A stretch of 64,000 nt of DNA from Hyphomonadaceae bacterium (lineage in GTDB: Bacteria > Pseudomonadota > Alphaproteobacteria > Caulobacterales > Aquidulcibacteraceae): positions 212,593 to 276,592 of the forward strand of contig JAEUMQ010000020.1 of the NCBI GenBank assembly GCA_016791425.1, written 5' to 3'. The notes below the pieces were generated by a model, which saw only the letters and a program-made list of their open reading frames with translations, had not been told where the DNA came from and did no database searches. A program made the position numbers and the translations under genes. Each line of letters starts with the position of its first letter. Position 1 is the first letter of the stretch. Below, in pieces: positions 52,496-61,702 of this stretch.

Positions 52496-53026
52496 TTAGG
52501 CCCGCAGGCCCCGGCGGGCTGCGGCGCGCATCGTGGAATCCATCAGCCACCAGAAGGCCGTCCCGCGCGAGCCGTCGAGCCAGAAGCCGAGCTTCCTCAG
52601 CGTGCGGATGGAGGCGCGGTTCCGCCGGTCGCACCCCGCGACGACCAGGCGCGCGCCCTCGTCCTGGAAGAGGTGATCGATCACCCGGCCCGCCGCCTCG
52701 ACCGCGAGCCCCTGGCGCCGGTACGCCGGGATGATCGCGTATCCGATCTCGTAGGTAAGCGCCGGATCGGGCGTCCGCTCGAACCGGATGTCGCCGATCA
52801 CCACCTGATGCTCGCGGTGAATGGCCACGCAGCGCATCGGACGCCAGGGCTGCGGCGCCTCTTGCCGGCGCCGCACCAGCGGCAGTCCCGAGCGCATCCA
52901 GTCCTGCGGAATTTCCGCTCCGAGAGCGCCCGCAAGCGCGTCCGCGCTCTCGTTGGCGATGGCGGACAATTCCGCCGTTACTGGCGCCAGCCGAAGCCGC
53001 TGGGTGAGGAGATCCCGCCGCTGCAT
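52496..53026 (-). CDS. GNAT-family N-acetyltransferase (RimJ/RimL-like)
   Basis: A 176-residue acetyltransferase starting LLTQRLRLAPVT, as RimJ/RimL-type enzymes do, with EIGYAIIPAYRRQGLAVEAAGRVIDHLF, where YRRQGLAVEA is the acetyl-CoA pyrophosphate loop. The C-terminal strand is RLVVAGCDRRNRASIRTLRKLGFWLDGSRG. Its substrate, a protein N-terminus or small amine, is unknown. It stands alone between the MgtC-like gene and gshA, same strand. Confidence 0.85.
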   Translation of the reverse strand: MQRRDLLTQRLRLAPVTAELSAIANESADALAGALGAEIPQDWMRSGLPLVRRRQEAPQPWRPMRCVAIHREHQVVIGDIRFERTPDPALTYEIGYAIIPAYRRQGLAVEAAGRVIDHLFQDEGARLVVAGCDRRNRASIRTLRKLGFWLDGSRGTAFWWLMDSTMRAAARRGLRA

Positions 53027-53143
53027 AGGCCGATGCTAGCACATCGGCGGGCGTGTCAAACACCATGCGCGCAACGGGATTGGGGATGAACAGCACATTG
53101 CTCGCCCGGCCGGCGAAGGCGTTCGCGCGATTGGCGCAAGGCC

Positions 53144-54511
53144 CTAATAGGCGCAGGCTTCGAACACATTCGTGAGGTCGCGTCCCCATTCAGTATGATA
53201 GCGTTCGAGCAGCCGTTCCGCAGGCGTAACGCCGCTTTCCGCGATGTCTTCCAGGTCGGAGAGAAAGTGCGTTTCGTCCTCGCCGGCGGCATCGAGCTTG
53301 GCGCGCGACTTGAGACCTTGCCGCGCAATGGCGACCGCAGCGCGCGCGATCTCCTGCGCCGTGCCCCCGCGGATCGGCGCCTTCAAGCCCAGCACCGACA
53401 CCGAACGCCGGAGCGCCTCGCGATCTTCCGCCGTCCAGCCCTTCACCAGGCTCCACGCCGCTTCGAGCGCCGCGTCGCAATAATAAATGCCCGCCCAGAA
53501 CGCCGGCAGCGCGCAGAGCCGGCTCCACGGGCCGGAATCCGCGCCGCGCATTTCAAGATACGTCTTCAGGCGTACTTCCGGGAAGATCGTTGTAAGATGG
53601 TCTTCCCAATCGGTCTTCGTCGGCCGCTCTCCGGGAAGCTCCGGCAGCTTGCCTTCCATGAAGGCGCGGAAGGAGCGCCCCGAGACGTCGATATATTTGC
53701 CGTCGCGGTAAACGAAGTACATCGGCACGTCGAGCGCGTAGTCGGCGTAGCGCTCGAAGCTCATGCCGTCCTCGAACACCCATGGCAGCATGCCGGTGCG
53801 GTCGGGGTCGGTGTCGGTCCAGATATGCGCGCGATAGGAGAGGAATCCGTTCGTGCGGTTCTCCATGAACGGCGAATTGGCGAAGAGCGCGGTCGCGATC
53901 GGCTGCAGCGCGAGCCCGACGCGGAACTTCTTCACCATGTCGGCTTCCGAGCCGAAATCGAGATTGGTCTGCACCGTGCAGGAGCGGAACATCATCTCGC
54001 GCCCGAGCCGCCCGACCTTGCCCATATAGGCGCGCATGATCTTGTAGCGGCCTTTCGGCATGATCGGGGTCTCATCGAGGCTCCAGATCGGCGAGACGCC
54101 GAGGCCCAGGAACGCGATGCCCATTTGCCCCGCGACTTCCCGCAGCTGCGAGAGGTGCCCGCCCACTTCCCGGCAGGTCTGGTGCAGGTGCTCCAGCGGA
54201 GCGCCTGAAAGCTCGAACTGCCCGCCGGGCTCCAGCGTGATCGAGGCGCCGGCGTTCTTCAGCGCGATGACGTTCTTGCCTTCCTTGACGCGCTCCCAGC
54301 CGTATTTGTCGGCGAGCGCGTTGAGCAGGGCGCCGATGCCGTTTTCCCCTTCATAGGGAACGGGCCTGAGGCCGTCGCGATAGAAGCCGAACTTCTCGTG
54401 CTCGGTGCCGATCCGCCAGCTGGACTGGTCCGGCTTGCAGCCGGATTCCAGATGCGCCACGAGCTCTCGCCGGTCGCCGATCGTCTTCTGCTTTTCCTTG
54501 GCGTCGGCCAT
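53144..54511 (-). CDS. gshA: Glutamate--cysteine ligase, plant/alphaproteobacterial type
   Basis: First step of glutathione synthesis: ATP-dependent joining of glutamate and cysteine. The 455-residue protein has [62 protein letters not shown] (metal- and substrate-binding acidic residues), [19 protein letters not shown] and [19 protein letters not shown], all diagnostic of GCS2-like class 3 ligases found in alphaproteobacteria, xanthomonads and plants. ATG at 54511 is chosen over 54577 because the alignment starts there. It follows rsmE by 47 bases and is probably co-transcribed. Confidence 0.94.
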   Translation of the reverse strand: MADAKEKQKTIGDRRELVAHLESGCKPDQSSWRIGTEHEKFGFYRDGLRPVPYEGENGIGALLNALADKYGWERVKEGKNVIALKNAGASITLEPGGQFELSGAPLEHLHQTCREVGGHLSQLREVAGQMGIAFLGLGVSPIWSLDETPIMPKGRYKIMRAYMGKVGRLGREMMFRSCTVQTNLDFGSEADMVKKFRVGLALQPIATALFANSPFMENRTNGFLSYRAHIWTDTDPDRTGMLPWVFEDGMSFERYADYALDVPMYFVYRDGKYIDVSGRSFRAFMEGKLPELPGERPTKTDWEDHLTTIFPEVRLKTYLEMRGADSGPWSRLCALPAFWAGIYYCDAALEAAWSLVKGWTAEDREALRRSVSVLGLKAPIRGGTAQEIARAAVAIARQGLKSRAKLDAAGEDETHFLSDLEDIAESGVTPAERLLERYHTEWGRDLTNVFEACAY

Positions 54512-54558
54512 GCCGATCCTCCGTATCCACTTCTTTGTGGCGCGCCAAAACGATTGCT

Positions 54559-55320
54559 TCAAGACCAGTCGCCCCATGCCGCCTGAACAAGGGCGAGCGC
54601 CGCGATCGCGGCGGTCTCCGCCCGCAGGATGCGCGGCCCCAGCGACACCGCGATGACGTGCGGCAAGGCGCGCAACAGCCGACGCTCGCTTGTGTCGAAC
54701 CCGCCTTCCGGCCCGATGAGAACCGCTAGCGCTTGTGGTCTGAGGTCGCGCAGCGACGCGAGCAGCGGCGGGGCGCGGCCATGCTCGCCGCCCCAGGCCG
54801 AATTCGCGTCATCGCCGGCCTCGTCTGCAAAAACCAGTGGACGCTTGGCGTCCCAGCCGTCGAGCGCCTTGGCGAGCGGCTGCGCCGGCAGGATTTCGGG
54901 AATGTCGAACCGCTCGGTCTGCGCCGCCGCGCCGCGTGTGATTGCGGCGAGGCGGTCCGCGCGGACGGTCTCGGTGATCGTGCGCATCGTGATGATCGGC
55001 CTCAGCCTTCGCACGCCGAGCTCGGTCGCCTTCTCCACGATGAGGTCGGTGGCGTCGCGCTTCACCGGGGCGAAGAGGAGATCGAGATCGGGCGAGGGTC
55101 TCGCCGGCCGCAGGAGGCCGCGGACCCTGACGCCGATCCCGTTGCGGTCCTTGGCGTCGATGTCGGCGCGCCATTCCCCATCGCGGGCGTTGAAGATGCG
55201 CACGCTCGCGCCGATCCCGAGGCGCAGCACCGTGCCCACATGGCGGCTGTCGAGCGCGCCGAGCCGCAGCTGCGCACCCTCCGTGATCGGATCATCGAGA
55301 TGGAAGCGCGGATCGGGCAT
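54559..55320 (-). CDS. rsmE: 16S rRNA (uracil1498-N3)-methyltransferase
   Basis: SPOUT methyltransferase that modifies U1498 of 16S rRNA in the small subunit. The 253-residue product has an N-terminal PUA-like part ([24 protein letters not shown]), [33 protein letters not shown]-like [14 protein letters not shown], and the C-terminal trefoil-knot SAM site [19 protein letters not shown] with [20 protein letters not shown]. Length is typical. It sits directly upstream of gshA, as in many alphaproteobacteria. Confidence 0.95.
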   Translation of the reverse strand: MPDPRFHLDDPITEGAQLRLGALDSRHVGTVLRLGIGASVRIFNARDGEWRADIDAKDRNGIGVRVRGLLRPARPSPDLDLLFAPVKRDATDLIVEKATELGVRRLRPIITMRTITETVRADRLAAITRGAAAQTERFDIPEILPAQPLAKALDGWDAKRPLVFADEAGDDANSAWGGEHGRAPPLLASLRDLRPQALAVLIGPEGGFDTSERRLLRALPHVIAVSLGPRILRAETAAIAALALVQAAWGDWS

Positions 55321-55344
55321 GGCCGGTTTCCCGTCGGTCGCCGC

Positions 55345-56895
55345 TCAGTCGAGCCATTTCTGGAGCCCCTTGGGCTCGGTCTCGGAGGCCGGAACGAACA
55401 CCGGCTCCGGCTTCTGCGTGCGGTCGGTGGGCAGCCGCGGGTGCAGCTCGAAATCGTCGAACACGGGTTCCCGCGTCAGCCGGCCGTAGAGCTCGGTTTC
55501 GCCCGGCCAATTGGTCGTGATGCGCCCGGTCGGGGTCTTGTACCAGGAGCTGCACGGCCCCGCCCACACGCTGTCGGCCAGCGAGGCTGCGAGGCTCTTG
55601 TTGTATTCGCTCTGGGCCACGCGGCGCACTTCGACGTGCCCGACATTGTCGGTCTCCATCATGCGCACGCATTGCAGGATGTATTCGGCCTGCCGCTCCA
55701 GCATGTAGGTGACCGAATTGTGCGGCAGGTTCGTATTGGGCCCGTAGGTCATGTAGAAGTTCGGGAAGCCCGCGACGGCGATGCCGTGATAGGCCTCCGC
55801 ACCCTCCTTCCAGGCCTCCGAGAGCGGCATGCCCGCCTTGCCGAAGATCGATTGCGCCCACGGGAAGGTGGCGGCCTCAAAGCCGGTCGCGTAGATGATC
55901 ACGTCGAGCTTGTGGATCGTGCCGCCGCGCGTGACCGCGCCCTCCGGGATGATCCGCTCGATCTCGTCGGTGACGAGCGCGCAATTGTGCGCGTTGAGCG
56001 CGGGATAATAGTCGTTCGAATAAAGCACGCGCTTGCAGCCGAACGGATAGTTTGGCGTGAGCTTGGCGCGCAGGGTCGGGCTGCGCACCTGCCTCGCGAG
56101 ATGCTCCCCCGCAAGCTCCGTGAAATAGCGCGCGCGCCAGTCCTTCGCCTCAAGCGCGCCGCCGAGCATCCATTCCGCCCAGGAGAAGGTCCGCTTGCGC
56201 GCATACTTCATCGGCCAGCGCAGCAGCCGCATCGCGAACTTGTCGATGCCGGGGACGGTGCGCTCCTCGCGCGGCAGGACGTAGCTCGCCGAGCGCTGGA
56301 ACACCGCCACGTGCTTTGCTTCGCGCACCAGCGTCGGCACGAATTGCACTGCGCTCGCGCCCGCGCCGATCACCCCGACGCGCTTGCCGCGCAGCGGCAG
56401 GTCGTGGCGCCAGCGCGAGGAATGGAAGCTCTCGCCGGCGAAGCTGGAGCGCCCCTCGATCTTGGGGAAGGCGGGAATATGGAGCTGGCCTACCGAGAAG
56501 ACGAGCACGTCCACCTCGGCGACCGGGCCGGAGGCGAAGGAAAGTCGCCACTTGTTGCGGTCCGTCTCCCAGGCCGCCGAGCGGAGCTCAGCCCCGAGCT
56601 GCAAGTGCGGCTCCAGCTCGTACTTTTCCGCCACCCGCTCGCAATAGACCTGCAGTTCGTCCCCGCGCGGATAATGCCCGACCCAGTCCGCGCTCGGCTC
56701 GAACGAATAGGAATAGAGCTGGGCAGGGGTGTCGCACACGCAGCCCGGATAGGTGTTGTAGTGCCAGGTCCCGCCGACGCGCGGGGCCTTGTCGTAGAGC
56801 GTGAACTTGTCCAGGCCGGCCTGCTTGAGCTTCACGCCCACGCAAAGCCCGCCCATTCCTGCCCCGATCACCGCCGCCGTCGGCTGAAAATCCAT
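55345..56895 (-). CDS. Flavin monooxygenase, Baeyer-Villiger type
   Basis: A 516-residue class B monooxygenase using FAD and NADPH. It has two Rossmann motifs, GAGMGG (11-16) and GAGASA (177-182), and between them the fingerprint FAGESFHSSRW (152-162), the type I BVMO/FMO signature. GTWHYNTYPGCVCDTPAQLYSYSF is also characteristic of BVMOs that act on ketones. It could convert cyclic or linear ketones to esters or lactones. It sits 24 bases upstream of rsmE on the same strand, an unusual position inside a housekeeping group. No hydrolase is directly fused, but an esterase-like serine hydrolase lies at 59954. Confidence 0.88.
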   Translation of the reverse strand: MDFQPTAAVIGAGMGGLCVGVKLKQAGLDKFTLYDKAPRVGGTWHYNTYPGCVCDTPAQLYSYSFEPSADWVGHYPRGDELQVYCERVAEKYELEPHLQLGAELRSAAWETDRNKWRLSFASGPVAEVDVLVFSVGQLHIPAFPKIEGRSSFAGESFHSSRWRHDLPLRGKRVGVIGAGASAVQFVPTLVREAKHVAVFQRSASYVLPREERTVPGIDKFAMRLLRWPMKYARKRTFSWAEWMLGGALEAKDWRARYFTELAGEHLARQVRSPTLRAKLTPNYPFGCKRVLYSNDYYPALNAHNCALVTDEIERIIPEGAVTRGGTIHKLDVIIYATGFEAATFPWAQSIFGKAGMPLSEAWKEGAEAYHGIAVAGFPNFYMTYGPNTNLPHNSVTYMLERQAEYILQCVRMMETDNVGHVEVRRVAQSEYNKSLAASLADSVWAGPCSSWYKTPTGRITTNWPGETELYGRLTREPVFDDFELHPRLPTDRTQKPEPVFVPASETEPKGLQKWLD

Positions 56896-57035
56896 ACGTT
56901 CACGTCCTCCGCCCGGCGTTTTAGGCGGCCCTGAGCCAACCCGCCAGCGCCCCTGACGGCGTTAACCATTCGCCGCTGCGGCGCGAGGTCAGCCGGGCGC
57001 CGAGGCAAGGTCGAGCATGCCGGAGCGGCGAAGGC

Positions 57036-57665
57036 TCAGGCGGCGGCGCGTGCGCCGCGGATCTTGGCGATCGCCTCGTCCACGCTCAGCACTTGCGCGA
57101 ACACCACCGCCAGCGTGGCGCAGGTGGCGCGCTGCAGCTCCTGGTGGGTGAGCCCGCCGGTCGCGAAGGTGGTTGTGCCGTCGCTGGTGAAGAGCACTTT
57201 GTAGTCCCGCACCGCCGCTTCGCGCGCCGTCGTCTCGCAGCAGATGTTTGTGCAGATGCCGGTGATGATGACCGCCTCGATGCCCCGGTTGCGCAGGATG
57301 AGGTCGAGGTCGGTGGCGTGGAAGGCGCCGTAGCGCGGCTTCTCCAAGAGGATGTCGTCCGGCGCGACGACGAGATCGCGATGCAACTCGGCTGATTTCT
57401 GTCCCTGCTCGAGCAGGCGCGCCTCCAGCGCCGCCGGCGGCATGAAATTCTTCGCGACCCCGATATTGGACCGGTCCGGCCGATAGGTGATGAGCGTGTG
57501 CACCACGAGCGCGCCGGCCTCGCGGCAGGCCGCCGCGAGCCGATTCACGCGCTGCACGATGGCCGGCCCGTCCGGCGCCGCGAGCGGCGAGTCCGCGACG
57601 AAGCAATTCTGCAGATCGACATTGATCAGCGCCGTCCGCGCCGGACTGATGGCGAAATCGACCAT
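57036..57665 (-). CDS. Isochorismatase-fold cysteine hydrolase
   Basis: The 209-residue protein has the catalytic triad of the cysteine-hydrolase/isochorismatase family: Asp17 (TALINVDLQNCF), Lys109 (LLEKPRYGAF) and Cys142 (ITGICTNICCETTAREA), with the cis-peptide just before. Relatives hydrolyse nicotinamide, biuret, N-carbamoyl compounds or isochorismate; the substrate here is not evident. It diverges from ubiA, with 87 bases between starts, and lies 140 bases upstream of the monooxygenase gene, reading the same way. Confidence 0.88.
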   Translation of the reverse strand: MVDFAISPARTALINVDLQNCFVADSPLAAPDGPAIVQRVNRLAAACREAGALVVHTLITYRPDRSNIGVAKNFMPPAALEARLLEQGQKSAELHRDLVVAPDDILLEKPRYGAFHATDLDLILRNRGIEAVIITGICTNICCETTAREAAVRDYKVLFTSDGTTTFATGGLTHQELQRATCATLAVVFAQVLSVDEAIAKIRGARAAA

Positions 57666-57752
57666 TGCTCAACTTTCCTCTTTGCGGCCAAGCTTCCCTG
57701 GCGGCATAGAGCGCCCGGCGCCTTGCGTCCAGGACGCGGCCCGGAGGCAGGA

Positions 57753-58703
57753 TTGACGCCAGACAAGCCCCTCGCCGACGCCGAGCCGCGCCATTGGACC
57801 GCCGCGCTGCCGGACCGTCTGCTCGCCTTCGCCCAATTGTCCCGCTTCGACCGGCCGATCGGCTGGCGCCTCCTGCTGCTGCCGTGCTGGATGGGGATCG
57901 CCATTGTCCGCATCCAGGACGGCTTCTGGCCGGACGACGCGATCCGCGCGATCGCTTTCTTCTTCGGCGCCATCCTCATGCGCGGCGCGGGCTGCACCTA
58001 TAACGACATCGTCGATGTCGGCATCGATGCGAAGGTGGAGCGCACGCGCGGGCGTCCGCTTCCGTCGGGACGCGTGACGAGGCTCCAGGCTTGGCTCTGG
58101 CTGGCGGCGCAATGCGCACTGGGCCTTGTTGCGCTCTTGATGCTGCCGCGCTTCGCGCAGCTCGTGGCGGTGGCGTCCCTGCCGCTGGTCGCGGTCTATC
58201 CCTTCATGAAGCGCGTCACCTGGTGGCCGCAGGCCTGGCTCGGGATCGTCTTCTCCTGGGGCGCGCTCGTCGGCGGCGCCGCGACCTCGAACTCGCTCAT
58301 GCCGGAGACCATGCTTCTCTATGTGGGCTGCTTCTTCTGGGTGATCGCCTACGACACGATCTACGCGCTGCAGGACAAGGAGGACGACGCGCTGGTCGGC
58401 GTGCGCTCCACCGCGCGGCTCTTTGCCGAACGCTGGCGCGAATGGACGCTGGGATTCTACGCCGCCGCGCTCTTCTTCTGGGCTGCCGCCGCCTACGTGG
58501 CCGGTGCGCCCTGGGCGACGTTCGCGGCGCTGGCTGTGGTGGGCGTCGTCCTCATCTGGCCCGCGTTGCAGGGCCCGCAGGACGCCAAGCCCGAGACCGC
58601 GCTTGCCGCCTTCAAGGCGAACGCGCTCGTCGGCATGGGCGTCGTGATCGCATTGGCCCTCGAGCCGCTCTGGCTCAATCTTCGGCCAATGATCGGAGGC
58701 TGA
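57753..58703 (+). CDS. ubiA: 4-hydroxybenzoate polyprenyltransferase
   Basis: Integral membrane prenyltransferase of ubiquinone synthesis. The 316-residue protein has about nine helices and both Asp-rich motifs: NDIVDVGIDAKVERTRGRPLPSG and YDTIYALQDKEDDALVGVRST, which bind prenyl diphosphate with Mg2+, and RLLLLPCWMG at the start of helix 1. The length fits UbiA. The TTG at 57753 has GGAGG seven bases upstream and is the best start; upstream in-frame extension overlaps the isochorismatase gene. It begins a tight four-gene operon. Confidence 0.92.
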   Translation: MTPDKPLADAEPRHWTAALPDRLLAFAQLSRFDRPIGWRLLLLPCWMGIAIVRIQDGFWPDDAIRAIAFFFGAILMRGAGCTYNDIVDVGIDAKVERTRGRPLPSGRVTRLQAWLWLAAQCALGLVALLMLPRFAQLVAVASLPLVAVYPFMKRVTWWPQAWLGIVFSWGALVGGAATSNSLMPETMLLYVGCFFWVIAYDTIYALQDKEDDALVGVRSTARLFAERWREWTLGFYAAALFFWAAAAYVAGAPWATFAALAVVGVVLIWPALQGPQDAKPETALAAFKANALVGMGVVIALALEPLWLNLRPMIGG

Positions 58704-58704
58704 T

Positions 58705-59316
58705 GTGAACCCCGCCGAACGCCACCTGGCGAAAGTCTGTCCCGCCATGAAGAAGGTGGTGGCCAGGCACGAACCCTATCCGCTGAAGTTCGAGCGCTTC
58801 AAGGACCCGTACCGCGCACTCGTCCGCGCCGTGGTCTACCAGCAGCTGTCCGGCAAGGCCGCCGCCACCATCCATGGCCGCGTGCTTGCGCTCTGGCCCG
58901 ACAAGAAACATCCGGACCCGGAGGATCTCCTCGAAGTCAAGCCCGAGACGCTGCGCGGCGCCGGCCTTTCGCGCCAGAAGATCGCGGCGATGAAGGACAT
59001 CGCCCAGAAGCGGCTCGACGGGATCATCCCGCACCAGCGCTCCATCGCCCACCTGCCGGACGAGGCGATCATCGAGCGCCTGACCCAGGCCAAGGGCGTC
59101 GGTCGCTGGACGGTGGAGATGTACCTCATGTTCTCGCTCGGCCGCCCCGACGTGCTGCCCATCGATGATCTCGGCGTGCGCAAGGGCGCCTCCAAGATCC
59201 TCGGCCGCGAATTGAACGCCAAGGAACTCGGCGCGTACGGCGAACGCTGGGTGCCCTGGCGCTCGGCAGCCGCGTGGCATTGTTGGCGCGCGACCGACAC
59301 CGTGACGATGGAATGA
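58705..59316 (+). CDS. DNA-3-methyladenine glycosylase II, short AlkA type
   Basis: A 203-residue HhH-GPD base-excision enzyme with ALVRAVVYQQLSGKAAATIHGRV, the hairpin LTQAKGVGRWTVEMYLMFSLG (GVGRWT at 131-136), and catalytic Asp155 in LPIDDLGVRKG. It lacks the N-terminal AlkA beta domain and any Ada domain, like yeast Mag1-type proteins. It would remove 3-methyladenine and other alkylated bases. The GTG at 58705 comes one base after the ubiA stop, with GGAGG upstream inside ubiA; its stop overlaps the next gene by four bases. It is a second AlkA-type activity besides the fusion at 494. Confidence 0.9.
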   Translation: MNPAERHLAKVCPAMKKVVARHEPYPLKFERFKDPYRALVRAVVYQQLSGKAAATIHGRVLALWPDKKHPDPEDLLEVKPETLRGAGLSRQKIAAMKDIAQKRLDGIIPHQRSIAHLPDEAIIERLTQAKGVGRWTVEMYLMFSLGRPDVLPIDDLGVRKGASKILGRELNAKELGAYGERWVPWRSAAAWHCWRATDTVTME

Positions 59317-59957
59317 GCGAGCCGCTCCTCGAAATCGACGCTTTTATCCGCGCCAACACGCGCATCGCCGCGCCGCCGCTGGTTCCCGAAGTGCGCATGC
59401 ATCTCGCCGACGATGCGGTCGCGCTCTGGGAAATGACCGAAGCGACTTTGGAGAAGATCGGCCTGCCGCCGCCGTTCTGGGCGTTCGCCTGGGCCGGCGG
59501 ACAGGCGCTCGCGCGCTACGTGCTCGAACATCCCGAAATCGTTCGCGGCAAGCGCGTGTGGGACGTCGGCGCCGGCGGCGGGCTCCTCGCCATCGCCGCG
59601 AGCTTGGCCGGCGCGAGCGAAGCTCACGCCTTCGACATCGATCCCTTCGCGACGCACGCCGCGCGCCTCAATGCGGCGCTGAGCGGCGCCGCGGTGCAGG
59701 CGTGGACGCGGGACGTGGTCGGCGCGCCCTCGGATGCGGACGTCATTCTGGTCGGCGATCTCTGCTACGAGCGCGATACCGCCGCCCGCCTCATCGCCTG
59801 GCTGCAAGTCGCCAACGCAGCCGAGACGCTGCTCGGCGATCCCGGCCGCACGTATCTTCCCAAATCGGGGCTTGCGCGCCTCGCCGAGTACGATGTGCCC
59901 ACCATCCGCACGATCGAGGACGCCGACCTGAAGCGCACCGGGATTTGGCGCCTGTGA
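59313..59957 (+). CDS. Class I SAM methyltransferase, ETFB-lysine/PrmA-like
   Basis: A 214-residue methyltransferase with PPFWAFAWAGGQALARYVLEHPEIVRGKRVWDVGAGGGLLAIAAS, where DVGAGGG is the SAM-binding loop, AHAFDIDPFATHAARLNAAL (acidic loop and LNA), and DVILVGDLCYERDTAARL. FWAFAWAGG and D-x-x-Y-E match lysine methyltransferases that modify ETF-beta and related proteins. Those enzymes affect fatty-acid oxidation electron transfer, which would fit acyl-CoA dehydrogenase genes in the genome, but this is inference. Start and stop overlap the neighbouring genes by four bases each. Confidence 0.85.
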   Translation: MSEPLLEIDAFIRANTRIAAPPLVPEVRMHLADDAVALWEMTEATLEKIGLPPPFWAFAWAGGQALARYVLEHPEIVRGKRVWDVGAGGGLLAIAASLAGASEAHAFDIDPFATHAARLNAALSGAAVQAWTRDVVGAPSDADVILVGDLCYERDTAARLIAWLQVANAAETLLGDPGRTYLPKSGLARLAEYDVPTIRTIEDADLKRTGIWRL

Positions 59958-61123
59958 TCTCGCGCCGCGCAGTTCTCGCCGGCCTGGTCTCGCAGGGCCA
60001 GGCCGAGCCGATGCGCGGCATGATGGCCATCGGTGTGATCGCGCGCCGAGGCGATGGGGCTCTCGCGCTCAAGCAGATCGAGGGACAAGCGCTCTCGGGC
60101 GGCCGGCTGCGCGCGTTCGCCTTCGACGATCCGTTCCGTGTGGCGTCGATCTCCAAGATGATCACTGCGACGGCGCTCATGCGCCTGGCGCCCGATCTCG
60201 ACGCGGACGTTTCCGACATCCTCGGCGCGCGCTTGCGTCACCCGTTCTTTCCCGATGCGCCCGTCACGCTGCGCCGGCTCCTCTCGCACACGAGCGGCCT
60301 GCGCAACGGCAAGGACTTTCCTGTGCTCTTCGGACGCGCGCTGCTTGGCGTGCTCGCCGATAGGACAGGAGGCTGGTGGGGCGCCGAGCCGCCCGGGTTC
60401 TTCTCCTACAGCGATGTGAACTACGGGCTGGTCGCGCAGATCATCGAGCGCATCGCCGGCGCCCGCTTCGATCTTCACATGACGCGAACCATGCTCGCGC
60501 CGCTCGGGCTCGACATCGGCTACAATTGGTCAGGCGTGAGCCAGCCCAGGCGCGACCGCGCCGCCGCGGGTTGTCGCTCCGTAGACGGACGATGGACGCC
60601 GGATATCGACGGCGAGATCGTCCGTGCGCCGACGGTCGCCATCTTCCGCGCGCCCGAGGCTGCGAACCTGACCGAAGCCGACTATCGCCTCGGCGAAAAC
60701 GGCCTGGCGTTCTCCCCGCACGGAGGCCTGCGTCTGAGCCTCGCCGATCTAGACCGCCTCGCGCAGCTTTATGTGCGCGGCGAGGCGCTGCTGCCGCGTG
60801 CGCAGCTGGAAGTGATGATGAAGCCGGCCTGGGTCTTCGACGGCGCGAACGGAAACACCGAAGGCGGCTTCTACCAATCGTTCGGGCTCGGCGTGCATGC
60901 GCCGGCGGGCGAAGGCTTCTTCGGTCCAGCGACGCGCGACTGGCGCGGCCATTTCGGCGACGCTTATGGCTGGATGACCGGGCTCTTCTGGAACGTCCGC
61001 GACGGCTGCACGATCGCGTGGGCAATCAACGGCATGCCCGAGAGCGGCCGACCGCGCGGCGTCCGCGCGCCGCTCACCGCGCCGGAGGAGGCGGTGATCG
61101 ATCTTGCCCTCGCGGCCTTCTGA
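59954..61123 (+). CDS. Serine hydrolase, beta-lactamase/EstB family
   Basis: A 389-residue class C beta-lactamase-fold (S12) hydrolase. The catalytic SxxK motif is SISK (65-68) in FRVASISKMITATALM; YSD (152-154, in FFSYSDVNYGLV) replaces the usual YxN, as in many esterases of the family. LRRLLSHTSGLRNGK is the conserved HTSG segment. The start is a GTG in a GTGA overlap with the methyltransferase. The N-terminus MISRRAVLAGLVSQGQ has twin arginines but only a short hydrophobic stretch, so export is uncertain. Possible roles are ester or peptide hydrolysis. Confidence 0.8.
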   Translation: MISRRAVLAGLVSQGQAEPMRGMMAIGVIARRGDGALALKQIEGQALSGGRLRAFAFDDPFRVASISKMITATALMRLAPDLDADVSDILGARLRHPFFPDAPVTLRRLLSHTSGLRNGKDFPVLFGRALLGVLADRTGGWWGAEPPGFFSYSDVNYGLVAQIIERIAGARFDLHMTRTMLAPLGLDIGYNWSGVSQPRRDRAAAGCRSVDGRWTPDIDGEIVRAPTVAIFRAPEAANLTEADYRLGENGLAFSPHGGLRLSLADLDRLAQLYVRGEALLPRAQLEVMMKPAWVFDGANGNTEGGFYQSFGLGVHAPAGEGFFGPATRDWRGHFGDAYGWMTGLFWNVRDGCTIAWAINGMPESGRPRGVRAPLTAPEEAVIDLALAAF

Positions 61124-61181
61124 GCGCGCTTGACTCACCGGCGGCGCGGCGGGAGAACAGAAAGCGAACGAGGGGAGAGCC

Positions 61182-61526
61182 ATGCGCAAAACAGGCGCGA
61201 TCGACTATATCGAGCTGCCGGGCCGCAACATGAGCGAGGTGAAGCGCTTCTACAGCGCCGCGTTCGGCTGGGACTTCCAATCCTACGGGCCGCATTATTG
61301 CGCCTTCAGCGGCGCCGGTCTCGACGGCGGCTTCCAGGCCGACGGAGACGAGATGCACCCCCATCCCCTGGTGATCCTCTATGCCGAGGATCTGGCCGCG
61401 GCCGAGCGGAAGGTCGAGGCCGCCGGCGGCCGCGTCACCATCCGCCACGATTTCCCAGGCGGTCGGCGTTTCCACTTCCGGGATCCGGCCGGCAACATCC
61501 TTGCGGTCTGGACCGACAAGGTCTGA
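61182..61526 (+). CDS. VOC-family (glyoxalase-like) protein
   Basis: The 114-residue protein shows the vicinal oxygen chelate fold: GAIDYIELPGRNMSEVKRFYSAAFGWDFQSYG for the first half, and VILYAEDLAAAERKVEAAGGRVTIRHDFPGGRRFHFRDPAGNILAVW for the second, where FRDPAGNILAVW is the typical end. The metal ligand set is incomplete for true glyoxalase I, so it may be a bleomycin-resistance-like binding protein or another lyase. AGGGGAGAG precedes the ATG. A clear terminator follows. Confidence 0.85.
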   Translation: MRKTGAIDYIELPGRNMSEVKRFYSAAFGWDFQSYGPHYCAFSGAGLDGGFQADGDEMHPHPLVILYAEDLAAAERKVEAAGGRVTIRHDFPGGRRFHFRDPAGNILAVWTDKV

Positions 61527-61540
61527 GCCCGCGGCGACAA

Positions 61541-61577
61541 AAAACGCCCGGGCGGGGGGAGCGCCCGGGCGTTTCTT
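61541..61577 (+). terminator. Rho-independent terminator, probably bidirectional
   Basis: CGCCCGGGCG (61545-61554) and CGCCCGGGCG (61562-61571) pair across a 7-base loop. The stem is preceded by an A-rich run (ACAAAAAA) and followed by TTTCTT, so it can terminate transcription rightward after the VOC gene and also leftward. It is the clearest intrinsic terminator in the window. Confidence 0.85.
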
Positions 61578-61702
61578 GGCAGTACCCATACCCATCGCCT
61601 TCAGGCGAATTTCCGCCCTTGTAGCGCGTTGCGATGAAGGGCCGGTTTCCAAAGGCGGTAAAAAGCGCTGAAAGGACGCTGGAATCCGGAGGAGGGCCAA
61701 GC

